Shown: in pieces, positions 31,713 to 44,100 of the stretch
Layout: each line of letters opens with the position of its first letter
Position numbering within the stretch: the first letter of the stretch is position 1
NCBI RefSeq assembly: GCF_000327385.1
Contig: NW_008711113.1
Coordinates: forward strand, 338,915-402,914
Length of the DNA: 64,000 nucleotides
Reading direction: 5' to 3'
From: Lottia gigantea
Taxonomy: Eukaryota > Mollusca > Gastropoda > Lottiidae
The notes under the pieces: model-generated
Databases searched by the model: none
The model's input: the letters and a program-made list of their open reading frames with translations, nothing else
Told to the model about the DNA's origin: nothing
Program-made: the position numbers and the translations under genes

Positions 31713-34700
31713 TTAACCAATAGTTATTCTTGTCTTATCGCAAACATCGAACTTTTGATATTTCTTCGTTATAGTTGGAGGATTCTTCTTAACGAACGAA
31801 GACTGAAAATGAAATGACTATGTTACAATTTGAAGAAAAAAGTCATTTGACGTAAAATTGGAAAAGGTACGGGAGCAAAAGTCGACATATTAAGATACGA
31901 CCAGAGTGTGTGCAAAAATGAGAGTTGTCTGTGTGAGCCGAGGCCCAAAGGACTCAAAGGTTTGGGGGCTGCCAGAGGTCCGTAGAAGCCGACGGATTTC
32001 AGATGGCCTGAGATCAATTTTAAGCATTTAAAATAAGACCTTTCACAAGCCTAAGGGAGGTGTGGGGGTATGGTCCATTGGTCCACTCCCTAAATACGTC
32101 ACTGAATCTGACGCTCTACCCGACTGTGCGACAGCCCGTCCACAAACACAAAACTATACAAGAATGTATAGCAAAGTATTTCCTCCTTATATTTTCTACT
32201 GTATCGATAATCCCGCATCGTACTACGGACAAAGGACACCGTAGAACAGACACAGGGCACTGTACACTGTACACAGGACACAGGGCACTGTACACAGGAC
32301 ACAGGGCACTGTGCACTGTACACTGTACACATGACATCGTACACAGGGTACAGGACACTGTACACAGGACACATGATACTGTACACTGTACACATGACAT
32401 CGTACACAGGGCACAAGACACTGTACACATGACACTGTACACTGTACACATGACATCGGACACAGGGCACAGGACACTGTACACAGGACACAGGAAACAG
32501 GACACTGTACACTGTACACTGTACACTGTAGACATGACATCGTACACAGGGCACAAGACACTGTACACATGACACTGTACACTGTACACATGACATCGGA
32601 CACAGGACATCATTGTATCTAGTCTAGTTGCATCAAAAACGAAAATTAAGATGAAAACACCCCTCCGAAGATCTCACATTTTCAGAAACTTACCATTTTA
32701 TATCCCTGGTGGCTTCCACAAGACATAACATGCATAGTCTCATCCGTGACCTTCTGGAACTCGGCACGAACTGTTTCATTCTTCCAGTCCCTGGCATTCA
32801 ATAGTTCCCGGAGTTTAGCTGGTTTATGCTGTGTTTTGTCATCTAAATATTGGTTGTATTGCGGGATACTGGCACAAATGCCAAAGTCCACTTTAGGATA
32901 GTACATCAAAAATCCGATACACATTTCTTGCCTGGTGGAAATTCCTCCCTGAAAAAAGGGGGAAATCTTCAAATGAGCAAATAAACAGGACAGGCAAGGT
33001 ACCATAAAACCAGTTGAAAATGATATTTCAATATACTTTTATACATTTCTGTTAGTAATCTAACAAGTTTACTACAACAAATCCGTTCAAATAACGTTTT
33101 TTTTAACCAATCAAATCGTGCCTTGTAAGATTCGTTTCTTGATAACAAGGACGGACTTTCGGATAGAGAAACCAAATAAAGAGCCCTTTTGGTTTTGCTT
33201 TTACACAATTCGAATGCTATCCAACAATTCGTAATTGAGTACAAAGGGCCTACATGACAAGCTTTTATTGGATAGAAAGTTAACAGTACGGGACTGTTGT
33301 AGAAATTTTGTTAGATTACAATAGAGACTCAATATGCCAGAAAAAAAGAAAGGGAACTAAAAAACTTACCACTGTAATATGGTCTTTATCATCTGATTTA
33401 TAAATACATTGTGTTTTGATGGTATCTCCCTGAAAGGCAATGCAGACTTTTTTTAAAAAAAGTCTAACGAATGAACGAATGGAGTTTTAGGTATTATATT
33501 TTTAAACTAATCGGGCTAGTGATGTTTGTAATATAACCATCGGATTCTAGGATGGTTGAAACAACCAACAGAAAATTTACGAAACAAAATAATTAGGGAA
33601 TTATTCTCGTTACATCGAAAATCAAGTCAAATTTCATCTGCGCTAAATTTATGTTGGTCTGAATTTTGAATAAAAAAACGTTGTTGTCTCCCTTGGAATA
33701 TAAAAAGCTCTCGCATTTTCAACGCTGGTCGCCTCTTGCTGACAGTGGCTCAACTAGATGAATGGGGTACTTTACATGTGGGTTTGGGCTTCTACCCCGG
33801 GATTTTTTTTTTAAACATATGCTCTCCCGAATTCTGATATTTGTCTAGGGTGGGGCCCGTAGACTTGGTTAAACCAGTCCCTGGTAGTTGAGCTACTGAC
33901 TTCGTGAATTCTGCTTGATCCCGATTAACCCTTTTGTATTTTGTATGAAACGGAGCAGGTTCTGATTGAAATACCGCATGGGTATTTGTGGTAATGCCTT
34001 CATTTTAGGTGAACTATGTAGAAAAGATGCGCATACATCTAACACGACTACCAACAACTACCTAGTCTGTGATACCAGCTTCTGCTGGAAGTGGACGTTA
34101 ACTTGTCATCTATCAACTAAAAGAGGCCCGAAAACCTCTTTCAATCCCTTTTAATTTCAAAACTTACGGCTTTAATAATGAATTCTTTATTCATTAATCG
34201 TGCTTCCTGGTAGTCAAAATCATAATTCTCGTCATCGTTTATCATTAGTTCTTCACCATTACGGACGATCCTGTTCCGCACAGCGTGACCCAACAGATGT
34301 GAATGGGGAAAGACTGCAAAAACATGAATTCCCTCTGGTAAATGACCTAGTCGCTGCAATAAAAACATGAATTTCCTCTGGTAAATTACATAGTTTCTGC
34401 AATAAAAAATATGAATCCACTCTGGTAATTACATAGTCTCTGCAATAAAAAATATCAATTCCCTCTGGTAAATGACCTAGTCTCTGCAATAAAAAACATG
34501 AATCCACTCTGGTAAATGGCATAGTCTCTGCAATAAAAATCATGAATCCTCTCTGGTACATGACCTAGTCTCTGCAATAAAAAGCATGAATCCACTCTGG
34601 TAAATGAACAAGTCTCTGCAATAAAAAACATGAATTCCCTCTGGTAAATGGCATAGTCTCTGCAATAAAAAATATCAATTCCCTCTGGTAAATGACCTAG

Positions 34701-37700
34701 TCGCTGCAATTAAAATCATTAGTACTATATTGGAGTTTCTTCTGAGCTTGCTTGCTTGTCTCTCCTTTTTTATTTAATCAAAATTCAAATTTCCTTTCAG
34801 TGGCACAAAATGGTCCATAAACCCTTTTCCACTTTGTAACACGTTGTGATCGGGAGTTAGAAAAGAAAGTTTTGTGATGTACGACAAGACAGTGGCATGA
34901 GCCCACCCTTCTGTAATGATTTCTCAGGTATCATCTCGACCTATGCTGGGATATAACCCTAGATATTCAGGTTAGCGAGCAAGCAGCTCACTGAGCAACC
35001 ACATAATCAGCTATAATCCTATTCTAACCTTCCTTGAACAACAAGCTGGTCATGGCTTACCTTACTGGTGCATTCAGAGCTACAGTATCCAGTAGAAGCA
35101 AACTTTGGATAGCCAGGAGGGATGACCTGCATCTCATATACCGCTAATCCAGTATACAGCGTGTCACCGTCTATCTTCCTCAATGTTGGGGTATAGTACA
35201 TCCTCAATCCAGAACTATCTATCACACCTGAAAGCATCAATGTTCATCTTAGAATATTCTTCACCACTCACACCTGTTAAGTGAGTTTTATTACTCATAA
35301 GTCCATACTTCAAATGTAAGCAACTGGTCCTACAAGACACGTTTTGATTGATGGAAAAACAACGTCATTAAAACGGGAATGTGGTAGAAAAGTTGTTAGA
35401 TTGCAATGAAAACCTCAAATATGAGAAAAAAAAGAAAGGAAATTGTCAGTCTATCGTACCTGATTTTAAAGTTGGATTGTTGTAATGAGTTTCGAGAATA
35501 AATACACCACTATCATCGTCATCGCCTAATGGGAATCCAACTTTTTCTGGCATATACATTGGCTGAAAATAGAAATTTTTGAAGGAAATAATTCACAGTG
35601 GCTTATCTACCATAGAAACTGGATGAATCATGTCCACGGACCTCCTCCGCCAGAAAAAAAATATACAAAATTCAAAAATATATGTTCCAAAGTAAGCTTA
35701 TAATTCATAACGTGTTAAAAATTTAGAAATGGTATTTTGTAGAGTTCACAAAGCACTTAAAACAATATCTTTATATCCAGCAAGGTTTATTTGTAGATAT
35801 ATTTTGTTAGAACTTACCCCACCACCAACCGCCCAAGCTAAAAAGGCCGAAGACGTACAATCTCTGAGTTCCATAGGATGTTTGTAATCGTTAGCATAGC
35901 ATTCGTATTCATTAGCCAGCATGGCATCGGTATAGTTCACATGAGCCGGACACTTATATACAATAATATGATGAACAAAATCTTCGTGGCCTTTTTCTAT
36001 TGTGGGTTCAAACTGAAATAAAATAGGGGGGTATGTATAGTGGTGAAGCCAACCTCCTGAATCTTGAGGGGACAACTGTGTTGAGATTCCAAACGCCGAA
36101 GCCCAGCTCAAAAACCGTTAATCCATGTGTTGTGGAATGCGAATCGAAATTTCATCAATATCAGAGTGCATAAGTTTCATCAATATCGTATTAAATCTAC
36201 AGCCTATTTCCTGCGAACCAAAAATGTCAACGAACGGGGTTGTGGACGGACAGACGGCAATAAGTTGGTAGATTTCATCTGGATAATTAAAACGCATTGT
36301 AAACATCTAGGGTAAAGACGTACCATAACCATGTGGTGTTTCTTGTCTAGTTTAGGTAATCTGTATGGTGTACAGTGGTAGTAGGTGTCTTTATTCGGTA
36401 TCAACGTCTAAAAATATATCGGAATGGTGTGTTAAGTTGAACTGATTTACCCAAAAGTATTTACTTCATCTTCATTGTAATCTAACAAGGTTTTTACCAC
36501 AGTTGCGTTATCATGACATTTTTTTAAAACAAATCAAAGCCTGTCATGTAGCACCATTTTATTGATAACAATGAGGAATTGTGGGTTTGTGGAACACAAA
36601 GAAGTTGTCATATTGCTCTGCTTTGCGTTTCTATACCGCAGAATTGGCTGAAAATCATTGGGGCAATTGTTGCTGGTCGTTGATTGAAGGTTTACCGTAC
36701 ATGTTTGACCTTACCTGTTTGTTGACAAAGTCAAATTTGATAGCATCGGCTGGAAGGTGTCGGTGTTGAGCCGGACTCAATAATAACAAATTCTTAGCAC
36801 CTTTATTGCTATCACCATGGAAAGGTAGACCTGTTTCATGCTGAGGATCTTCAGGATGCCACGAAAATATTACTTTAGTGGTACCTTCCTGAAAACCGGA
36901 AACAGAAATTAGAAATGATCTATTTCAAGAATACGAGGCAATGATGATGACAAAGATCTTTCCTCAGGAAGAAGGTAACTATGAGGATTTCTCAGTTAGA
37001 GCGTTATTTCAATGACTTCATTTGCGTGGTTACGTCGAACCAATGGTGGTCGTAGGTTCTTATTTTGGTCCTTTTGTGGGATGTCTGATGAACTTGAATG
37101 TATTAATATTCCAGTCGACACAGATAAGGAAAACATCAATGCCAAGAGGTTTGGCCAAGGACCAGCTGGTAGAAAGGATGAACCTAAGTGAACTTAAGTT
37201 GCTATCCTTGTAAAAATGATGCAACTCTGGTCTGGTTGAAAAAAATTACATACTTCGATGCTTCGATCATCCTTGTCACAAGTTCTCAATTTTCTTACAA
37301 ATTTCAAAATAGTCTTGCCGTTCTCTTCTTTACCAGATAGTAAAATCCAATCTTGCGACTTGTCGATTATTGGTTCATAATGACCGGTGGAATGACGATC
37401 CTGCAAAAATGGAATAAAAGTGGAAAATCTTCTATTTATGAAATTTTCTGTACATCAGATTTTTGAGAAAAGATAAAAACCATACACTAAGATACTGAAA
37501 AATTGGAAAAAAATATCATGAACGATCCTTCCACGAATGTATACAAATTAGGAAGTCTGTAAGATACAAGAAAAGTTCGTAATGATGTCAAGGTATTAGA
37601 CGGGAGTACATAATACATTGACATAGTGAAGATGATCTTGGGATGGAACATCAAATCTCTAGAAAATATATAAACGTATTAGCCCACACGGTGCAGAAAA

Positions 37701-38186
37701 GTAGGACGTAAAACTCCATTCATTTTATTTCGTTTTCTGGAAAATATACACCTACCTTAAAGTGGACAGTTCCATCTTTCACCCAACCAATGACCACATC
37801 AGCTGGGAACATCTGACCATGAGGTGAAAGTCCAAAACCAACATAACCGAGAGTCTTGACGTGAGCTTCAAATGTGATGTGGGTATTGTTATACTTCCAG
37901 AATAACTCGAAGACACCGTTAGAATCTAGAACATCATAGTTAGTGAATGGTTCTGTGGGTTGACTCTTCTGAAGAACAGGGTCTGAAGGTTGCTCTGGTG
38001 GTGGCGGTATGGCACCAGCAGTTAGCAAGATAACTGAGCATAGTAATCTAAAAAATAAAAGATTCCATGGGATGAAATGGAATGAACTGAAATCACCACA
38101 AAAGCTAATCTGAAATAAAGATACGTATTCGTTCAATTTCGGCTGAGTCGTTGCTAATAGTATGTCCTTACTTACATTCGGTACAT
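31713..38186 (-). CDS. DBH/MOXD1-like copper monooxygenase, gene A (12 exons)
   Basis: Exons on the minus strand: 38186-38176, 38047-37756, 37400-37254, 36888-36715, 36407-36324, 36012-35818, 35562-35460, 35227-35061, 34353-34168, 33429-33370, 32948-32694, 31802-31713. All introns are GT-AG and phases agree: 1,764 nt, 587 residues. Exon 1 carries only MYRI; the signal peptide is MYRILLCSVILLTAGA. A DOMON domain (about 43-160) precedes the two copper domains. Predicted ligands are all present: H250-H251 (VHHIIVYKC) and H327 (ETHYNNP) for CuH, H408 and H410 (PHSHLLG) and M482 (EMCIGFLMYYPK) for CuM. The family hydroxylates small substrates with copper, O2 and ascorbate in the secretory pathway; the substrate here is unknown. 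It has no C-terminal membrane anchor. It is the downstream member of a direct tandem pair with gene B. Exon 9 is 6 nt longer than in B, next to a minisatellite made from its own acceptor. MOXD1 is the nearest named relative; tyramine or dopamine hydroxylase cannot be excluded. Confidence 0.92.
31925..32110 (+). repeat. Dispersed element Y, copy 1 (gene A intron 11)
   Basis: Shares GAGGCCCAAAGGACTCAAAG, CGGATTTCAGATGGCCTGAG, AAGACCTTTCACAAGCC and the ending CCCTAAATACGTCACTG with 38450-38648. The terminal CACTG is typical of hAT-like elements; the left end is not clear. Confidence 0.55.
32223..32612. repeat. GTACAC-type minisatellite in gene A intron 11
   Basis: 390 bp built from ACACTGTACACAGGACACAG, GGCACTGTACACTGTACAC and ATGACATCGTACACAGGGC in a nested order. 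The 9-bp word CACTGTACA recurs dozens of times. Because the periods are not multiples of three and stops are rare in the words, long frames (up to 170 residues) open in several frames on both strands; none is a gene. Confidence 0.9.
33523..33978 (-). repeat. Dispersed element X, minus-oriented copy (gene A intron 9)
   Basis: Reverse complement of 30648-31110, from TGTTTGTAATATAACCATCG to GATTGAAATACCGCATG. It lies just upstream of exon 10 (33370-33429), so exons 10-12 are bracketed by the two inverted copies. Confidence 0.78.
34331..34719 (-). repeat. 43-bp minisatellite built on the exon 9 splice acceptor
   Basis: Nine copies of a 41-43 bp unit. In gene sense each reads TTTTTATTGCAG, the acceptor, then AGACTAGGTCATTTACCAGA and GGGAATT, the first nine codons of exon 9 (RLGHLPEGI). 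The copy nearest the exon is the real exon start (34353). The outermost copy, at about 34680-34719, has the same CGACTA start, while inner copies have AGACTA. Gene B has no such array. Every unit offers another AG acceptor; at 43 bp each step changes the frame. Confidence 0.88.
34885..35000 (-). repeat. SINE S1 head fragment in gene A intron 8
   Basis: GTATCATCTCGACCTATGCT, GGGATATAACCCTAGATATT and CAGGTTAGCGAGCAAGCAGC match the reverse of the S1 tRNA-like head, diverged. Confidence 0.55.
37022..37215 (+). repeat. SINE family S2 body and tail in gene A intron 3
   Basis: TGGTTACGTCGAACCAATGG, CATCAATGCCAAGAGGTTTG, GCCAAGGACCAGCTGGTAGA and TTGCTATCCTTGTAAAAATG fill most of the 365-nt intron, antisense to the gene. 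Absent from the matching intron of gene B, so inserted after the duplication. Confidence 0.72.
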
Positions 38187-38449
38187 GATTTCTCCAAAAG
38201 ACGTAGGAGAATTATGAATATCAAGCTTTGACACGGTTTATTATATAACAGCCACATTACATAATACATTTACAGTATTAGTCAACGAATGTAAACGATT
38301 TGTTTTTTGTTTTGTTTTTTTTTGTATTTGAAGGGATATTGTGTCAAAATTTCCCTTTGGTCTTTAGCAAGGTCAAGGACTAAATGGTTGTCGGATTTCT
38401 TTTCTAGTCTCTTATGCGAAATATCACCCTCTTGACAATTTTGGGGTGC

Positions 38450-38648
38450 CAGGGGTAGGGGGGTATGTCTGTGGGGGAGGGGCTCCTAGGTGAGGCCCAA
38501 GGGCCGAAGACCCTCAGAGGCCCCCGAAGCCAGTGGATTTCAAATGAGCATGTAGCGGGATTCGTTTTCACTTCAAAAAAGACCTTTCACAGTCCTTGAG
38601 GGATGGGGATTTGTCCCAATGGCACAGCCCTAAATACGCCACTGGTGG
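38450..38648 (+). repeat. Dispersed element Y, copy 2 (upstream of gene A)
   Basis: GAGGCCCAAGGGCCGAAGAC, AGTGGATTTCAAATGAGCAT, AAGACCTTTCACAGTCC and the ending CCCTAAATACGCCACTG. It lies about 0.26 kb upstream of the first exon of gene A and might affect its promoter; no evidence either way. Confidence 0.55.
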
Positions 38649-39269
38649 TCCGATCATCTATTCATTCATGAAAAACGCGACTCAGTTCTAAAAATGATGC
38701 TGTAGCATGTTCATTATTCGTGAAATGGCACAATCTGTTGGGCATATTCTATGCATGGATCCCTTGAAATACCACCAATGAATTTAAAAAAATGTATATG
38801 TTATTGGGCTCATAACTCAAGTTCACATGATCATGAGACAATTCTGTCCTTAGAAGTCCAGGAATTTTTTCTTGTCATACTATTAAAATAATCAGCAGAC
38901 TAGGTGTTATCAACCCGTGATATAGGGTCGGTAAATAGGATGTTAAGGTCTTATCGCTTCGGTGTACATCGGTCACGAGAAATGCATTGCATCAACGTTA
39001 ACGTTCCCTCACACCATAGTTATTACCAGTTGCGTATGGTTGCGAATATTGAAAGTGGTCATGAGAGTACCAAACGCAACACGCAACTTGCACGAGAGAT
39101 GCGTTCGAAACAATGTCTGTTGTTCTTATTCGCAACCATACGGAATTGGTCACCGCCTATCGTTAAAGTTCTGCTAGCGCTCTAACAGATTCAGCTGTAC
39201 GGAAAATTCCGGAGATTGTCGAATTTACGTGATTTACAGTGATTTTTAGCAGGTCATCATCTCAATTTC

Positions 39270-39475
39270 TATGTAAACCGGTTTAGGAATTCAAAAATTT
39301 AAATACAAGTGGTCGAAAATCGACACCAATCATCGTAAAGTATTCTACAACTGACTTAAAATTCAACCTTTTATAAACCGGTTTAGGAATTCATAAACTA
39401 ACAAACAAGTGGTCGAAATACTAATCCACCAATGAACATATCGTATTTTACAACTGAGTTAAAATTCAATCTGAT
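39270..39475 (+). repeat. Two-copy tandem duplication, about 104 bp
   Basis: TAAACCGGTTTAGGAATTCA, AACAAGTGGTCGAAA and TTCTACAACTGACTTAAAAT then TCAACCT occur at 39272 and again at 39375. Just before it, 39030-39145 has an inverted pair (TTGCGTATGGTTGCGAAT and ATTCGCAACCATACGGAA) around an 80-bp loop. Confidence 0.75.
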
Positions 39476-39479
39476 TGAC

Positions 39480-40220
39480 ACTGATTGGTGATAATTGGTT
39501 TAATCAGTCGGCACAATCTGAACCTTAGAGTCACAGTTTGTTCGGAATTAATTGTATCCAACTCGACAAAAATGAGTAATTTTTGTGAAAAATAATTCGA
39601 TTTCGAAATTGGGATTTTTATAACTAATGATATTCGAAATGATGATTCCAAAAAGGATTCGAATTGAAGATTTCCGGTTTGCGAATTATTGCCTCAAAAC
39701 TGGTATTTGGGGGTAAAGTTGTATGAAAGTCGCTATTCGCCATTACACGTAAAGTCGCGAAAGTAGCGCTTAAGACGTACAGCGCTTGGGTTTTAATTTG
39801 TTGTAGTCTTTATTATCAAGATCACTAGGTCTTCTTCTCACACAACAATCATATCGTGTATGGTTATCGTTCCTAATTTAAATATCACATCTTTATTAGT
39901 ACGTATATTTCTATATGATGTTACCCTGTTGTCATCTGTATAACTTTATCTTAATACTATATACTCAATTGGACCCTATCGAGAGGTCGTAAACAAGAAT
40001 AAAATTATTATTATTAATCATCATTATTATAAATGATCATAATTAGTGTATGAATGCGACATTCGATACGGGATCATTCCGAAATTTTACCGAACTCTTC
40101 AGGTGCAATGACTCAATTTGCAACTACCGACTCCACTATTGAGAATATATGTTAAGCTTGCATTTGCAGTATGCAATCAGGAAGTGACCATTTCCCCGTC
40201 GTTGGCTTTTGTATTAATAT
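39480..40220. other. Gene-free stretch between the two monooxygenase genes
   Basis: AT-rich with simple runs such as ATTATTATTAATCATCATTA. No coding exon or recognised element. Confidence 0.4.
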
Positions 40221-40224
40221 TCAT

Positions 40225-41025
40225 ATCAAAGGGATAAATGTAATAATTCCAGACACAGAGAGTGTAATTGCAACCAGTTAATGTGCGGGATACATGCAGA
40301 AATTCCAGACACAGTTAGTTTTAATGCAACCAGCTAATGTGAGGGATACATGCAGTAATTCCAGACACAGTTAGTGTAACTGCAACCAGTTGATGTAGAG
40401 GATACATTTAATAATTCCAGACACATATAGTGTTACTGCAACCAGTATGTGGGGGGTACATGAAATAATTACAGACAGAGATAGTGTTACTGCAACCAGT
40501 TAATGTTGGGATACATAAAAAAATTCCAGACACAGTTATTGTTATTGCATCCAGTTAATTTAATAATTTCAGACACAGATAGTGTTACTGCGACCAGCTG
40601 ATGTGGGGGATACATTTAATAATTCCAGACACAGATAGTGTAATTGCAACCAGTTAATGTGAGGGATACATGCAATAATTCCAGACATATATAATGTTAT
40701 TTCAACCAGTTAATGTGAGGGATACATGCAGTAATTCCAGACACAGTTAGTGTTAATGTGACCAGTTAATGTGAGGGATACATGCAGTAATTCCAGACAC
40801 AGTTAGTGTTAATGCCAACAGTTAATGTGAGGGATACATTCAGTAATTCCAGATACAGTTAGTGTTAATGCAACCAGTTAATGTGAGGGATACATGCAGT
40901 AATTCCAGACACAGTTAGTGTTAATGTAACCAGTTAATGTGAGGGATACATGCAATAATTCCAGACACATATAGTGTTAATGCAACCAGTTGATGTTGGG
41001 GATACATACAATAATTCCAGACATA
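40225..41025. repeat. 56-bp tandem array downstream of gene B
   Basis: About fourteen copies of AATTCCAGACACAGTTAGTG, TTAATGCAACCAGTTAATGT and GAGGGATACATGCAGT, a little more diverged at the left end. It lies roughly 90 bp past the gene B poly(A) signal, so it is probably intergenic. Confidence 0.92.
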
Positions 41026-41111
41026 TACAGATGGTGCTATTTATGTGACATACCGTATATAGTAAAACTATGTGCCGTGCCATATACCGTTGTTAATATT
41101 TGATAGCAAAG

Positions 41112-41117
41112 TTTATT
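41112..41117 (-). terminator. Poly(A) signal AATAAA for monooxygenase gene B
   Basis: The minus strand reads AATAAA 58 nt beyond the stop codon at 41175, a spacing like that in gene A. Confidence 0.55.
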
Positions 41118-41174
41118 AGATAAAAACATAAAATACAAAATCTTATAAAATAAAATGGCTACCAGTTGTAATCT

Positions 41175-44100
41175 TCAACCAATGGTGATCTTGGTTTGAT
41201 CACACATGTTCATTTTTTCATATTTCTTGGTTATTGTTGGAGCTGTTTTTAGAACACTTGTATACTGAAAAAATCAAATGAATGGATGTTTTAAGTTTCC
41301 TGCATCAGGTAATAAAGATTACAACCAGTGGCGTTTCTGGGAAACACCCATGTGAGGTGGCCGAGCAGGGGCCACAAAATTTTCCAGGGGGGGGGGGGCA
41401 TATATAACAAAATTTGAAAGTTTGAGGGAGGTTTGGAGGGGTTTGGACCAGCCCCTTGCCCGAGGAAGACATCAGTTTTTTTTCAAGCATAGCTTTCAGA
41501 ACTCACTGTACAAACCTTCTGGTATCCCGCATGACTTCCACACACCATGTAGTGCTGTGATTCGTCGGTGATTTTCTGGAAGTCGTTTCTTATTGTTTCG
41601 TTTTTCCAGTCCCGGCCTTTCAATAACTCGTAGAGCTGCATGTCTTTATGATGTGTGTGTATATCAATGTATTGGTTGTATTGTGGTAAACTGGCACAAA
41701 TTCCCATTTCTACTTTAGGATAATACATCAAAAATCCGATACACATTTCTTCTCGCGTTGACAAACCTCCCTGAAAAGAAACAAATGATGTAAGTAAGCA
41801 ATTGATGAACAACTTGCCAATACTCCGGTAAGTAATATATCAACCCAGAACGCTTCTGTATATCAAAGATTGGTACAATAGGAGGACTAAGTGTCCTTCC
41901 ATGGTCAAGTCTACAGTGGCTCAACTACTATACCGACTGATTGAACCAAGTTAACGGACCAAAACCCCCAGAAACAAAAAACAAAATGAGTGTAATAGGA
42001 TTAACTACAGACAGCAATCCCCTAAATCTTCCATTAATAGGTATTAAACTAGCTTATACTGAAAAATATTCCAGGGGGTGGAGGAGGAGGAGACCCCAAC
42101 TAACCTATGTCCACGGGCCAACACTCATCTATTAGAGCCATAGGTTGGGTGTTCTATCACCAAGTTTTGCTTACCTAGCATTTGCTGAACAGAATTTTAG
42201 AAAATGTAACAAAACGATAGTTTACTTACAAAAGTCATACGGTCTATATCATCTGATTTATAAATACATTGTGTCTTAATGGTATCTCCCTGAAAGGCAA
42301 TGAAGAAACTATGCGAAATACATTGAGTTTATACATGTATACCACTTTTCTCTCTTGCGTTTTGCTATACAACATGCAATAAAAGAACTGAAATGGAGTT
42401 TTACGTCCTACTTTTCTGTGTCAGATTGGAATATTAAAAGGGACAACACCAGGCAATGTTTATCAAGACTGCATCATTAGCTTGCTCAGGGTTATCGAGT
42501 TAAGTGTCTAGGTGAGTCACCGTATCAAAATTACAGACATAATTTCCAAGCCGACATGCATCACTGACAGTGGAAAACCAACCCTTTTTATGCATCAACA
42601 TTAAAGAACTCACGGGCATGATTTTGATTTCCTTGTTGATAAGTCTGGTTTCTTGGTAGTCGAAATCATAATTATCATCATCAGATATGACTGTTTCTTC
42701 ACCTTGACGAATGATCCTAGTTCTAACAGCATGTCCCAACAGATGCGAGTGGGGGAAGACTCCGAAGACGTTGATTCCATCAGGACTGAGTTTCTGAAAT
42801 GAAATGAATTGAACTCATGGCATGAAATGACATTTTAGGGCATTCTTTTTACTCTTAGGGCTAATGAAGATTAGCAACGCCATGCATTTTACAATGAGGG
42901 CAATTTTGCCTGGACCTCGACACAAGCCTACTCTTTTTCGACTTCCAACAGTTGAAGAATCTACAGAGATAAACTAGCGACTAGTTAAATAGTGTTCATT
43001 TTCAATTTTTACCGGATTCTCATATAATTCATGCCTACCAACAAAAACACCATTAAAGTTTACTCTTTTTTTTATTGAACAGAGCATCTGAATGGTTGAA
43101 TATTTCGGTGACCTAGAACTCAAGGCACATGGCGAATTTCATGATCACGAATAGCTGAAGAAGTCGACCACAGGAAACACGATTTCTTACCCTATTGGTA
43201 CAGTCTGAACTACAGAATCCAGTAGAAGAGAACTTTTTGTAACCTGGTGGTATGATTTGTAAACCATCAACCAGCAGTCCTGTGTACAGCATATCACCGT
43301 CGTAATGTCTCAATGTTGGTGTATAGTGCATCCTTAATCCAGAGCTATCTATCACATCTGAAATTGAAATGAAATGGAGTTTTATGTCCAAATCTTTTAC
43401 ATCTGTTTCTCCTCTGGTGATGAAAACACAATGCAAAGAACAACAGGAGAATTGTCAGAACAGTGGTAGGGACTGTCCATCGGTCCCAAATCCAGAGCTA
43501 TTTATCACATCTGAAATTGAAATGGACAAGAAATACACAGAGTTTTACGTCCTACTTTTATGGATCTTAAACATCTAATGAAACACAATACAATGAGTAC
43601 AGAGATAGATTGTCGAGGACAGCAGTAGAATACTACCCATTTTGATATTCAATTGTCTTTGGCGTGCTCAGCCTATAGGACACCTCGGATGTTCCCCTCA
43701 TCTTAACACGTAGGCGATTTTCCATGCATGCATTGTCTGAAGGATGAGGCTTCTTAAAATTTTCTCCGCTACAAAATCCATAAATAATCGAAAATGGGCT
43801 AAATGTCCTATTATTTGATGTAAGTGGTATAAGCAAAATAAATAATAGAATACAATCTATTTTTAATGATAACATATCTAAATGAAAATCAGTCCATAAA
43901 AAAACAAATGATAGACTATGAAAATACCGGATTTTAAAGTTGGATTGTTGTAATGAGTCTCCAGAACAAATACACCACTATCATCGTCATCACCTAATGG
44001 GAATCCAACTTTCTCTGGTATATACATTGGCTGGAAGGAAAGGAAGATGTTAAGAACTAATCAGAATCACAAAGATGACACTCAGATAGATAGATAGGGA

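Noticed and set aside
32060-32613. Overlapping frames of 126-170 residues on both strands, rich in Cys, Val and Tyr or His and Thr
   Set aside because: They lie in the CACTGTACA minisatellite; stop-free reading in many frames comes from the repeat words.
30648-33978. Circular RNA from exons 10-12 driven by the inverted element X copies
   Set aside because: One copy lies past the stop and poly(A) signal, so the two arms would not normally be in the same transcript.
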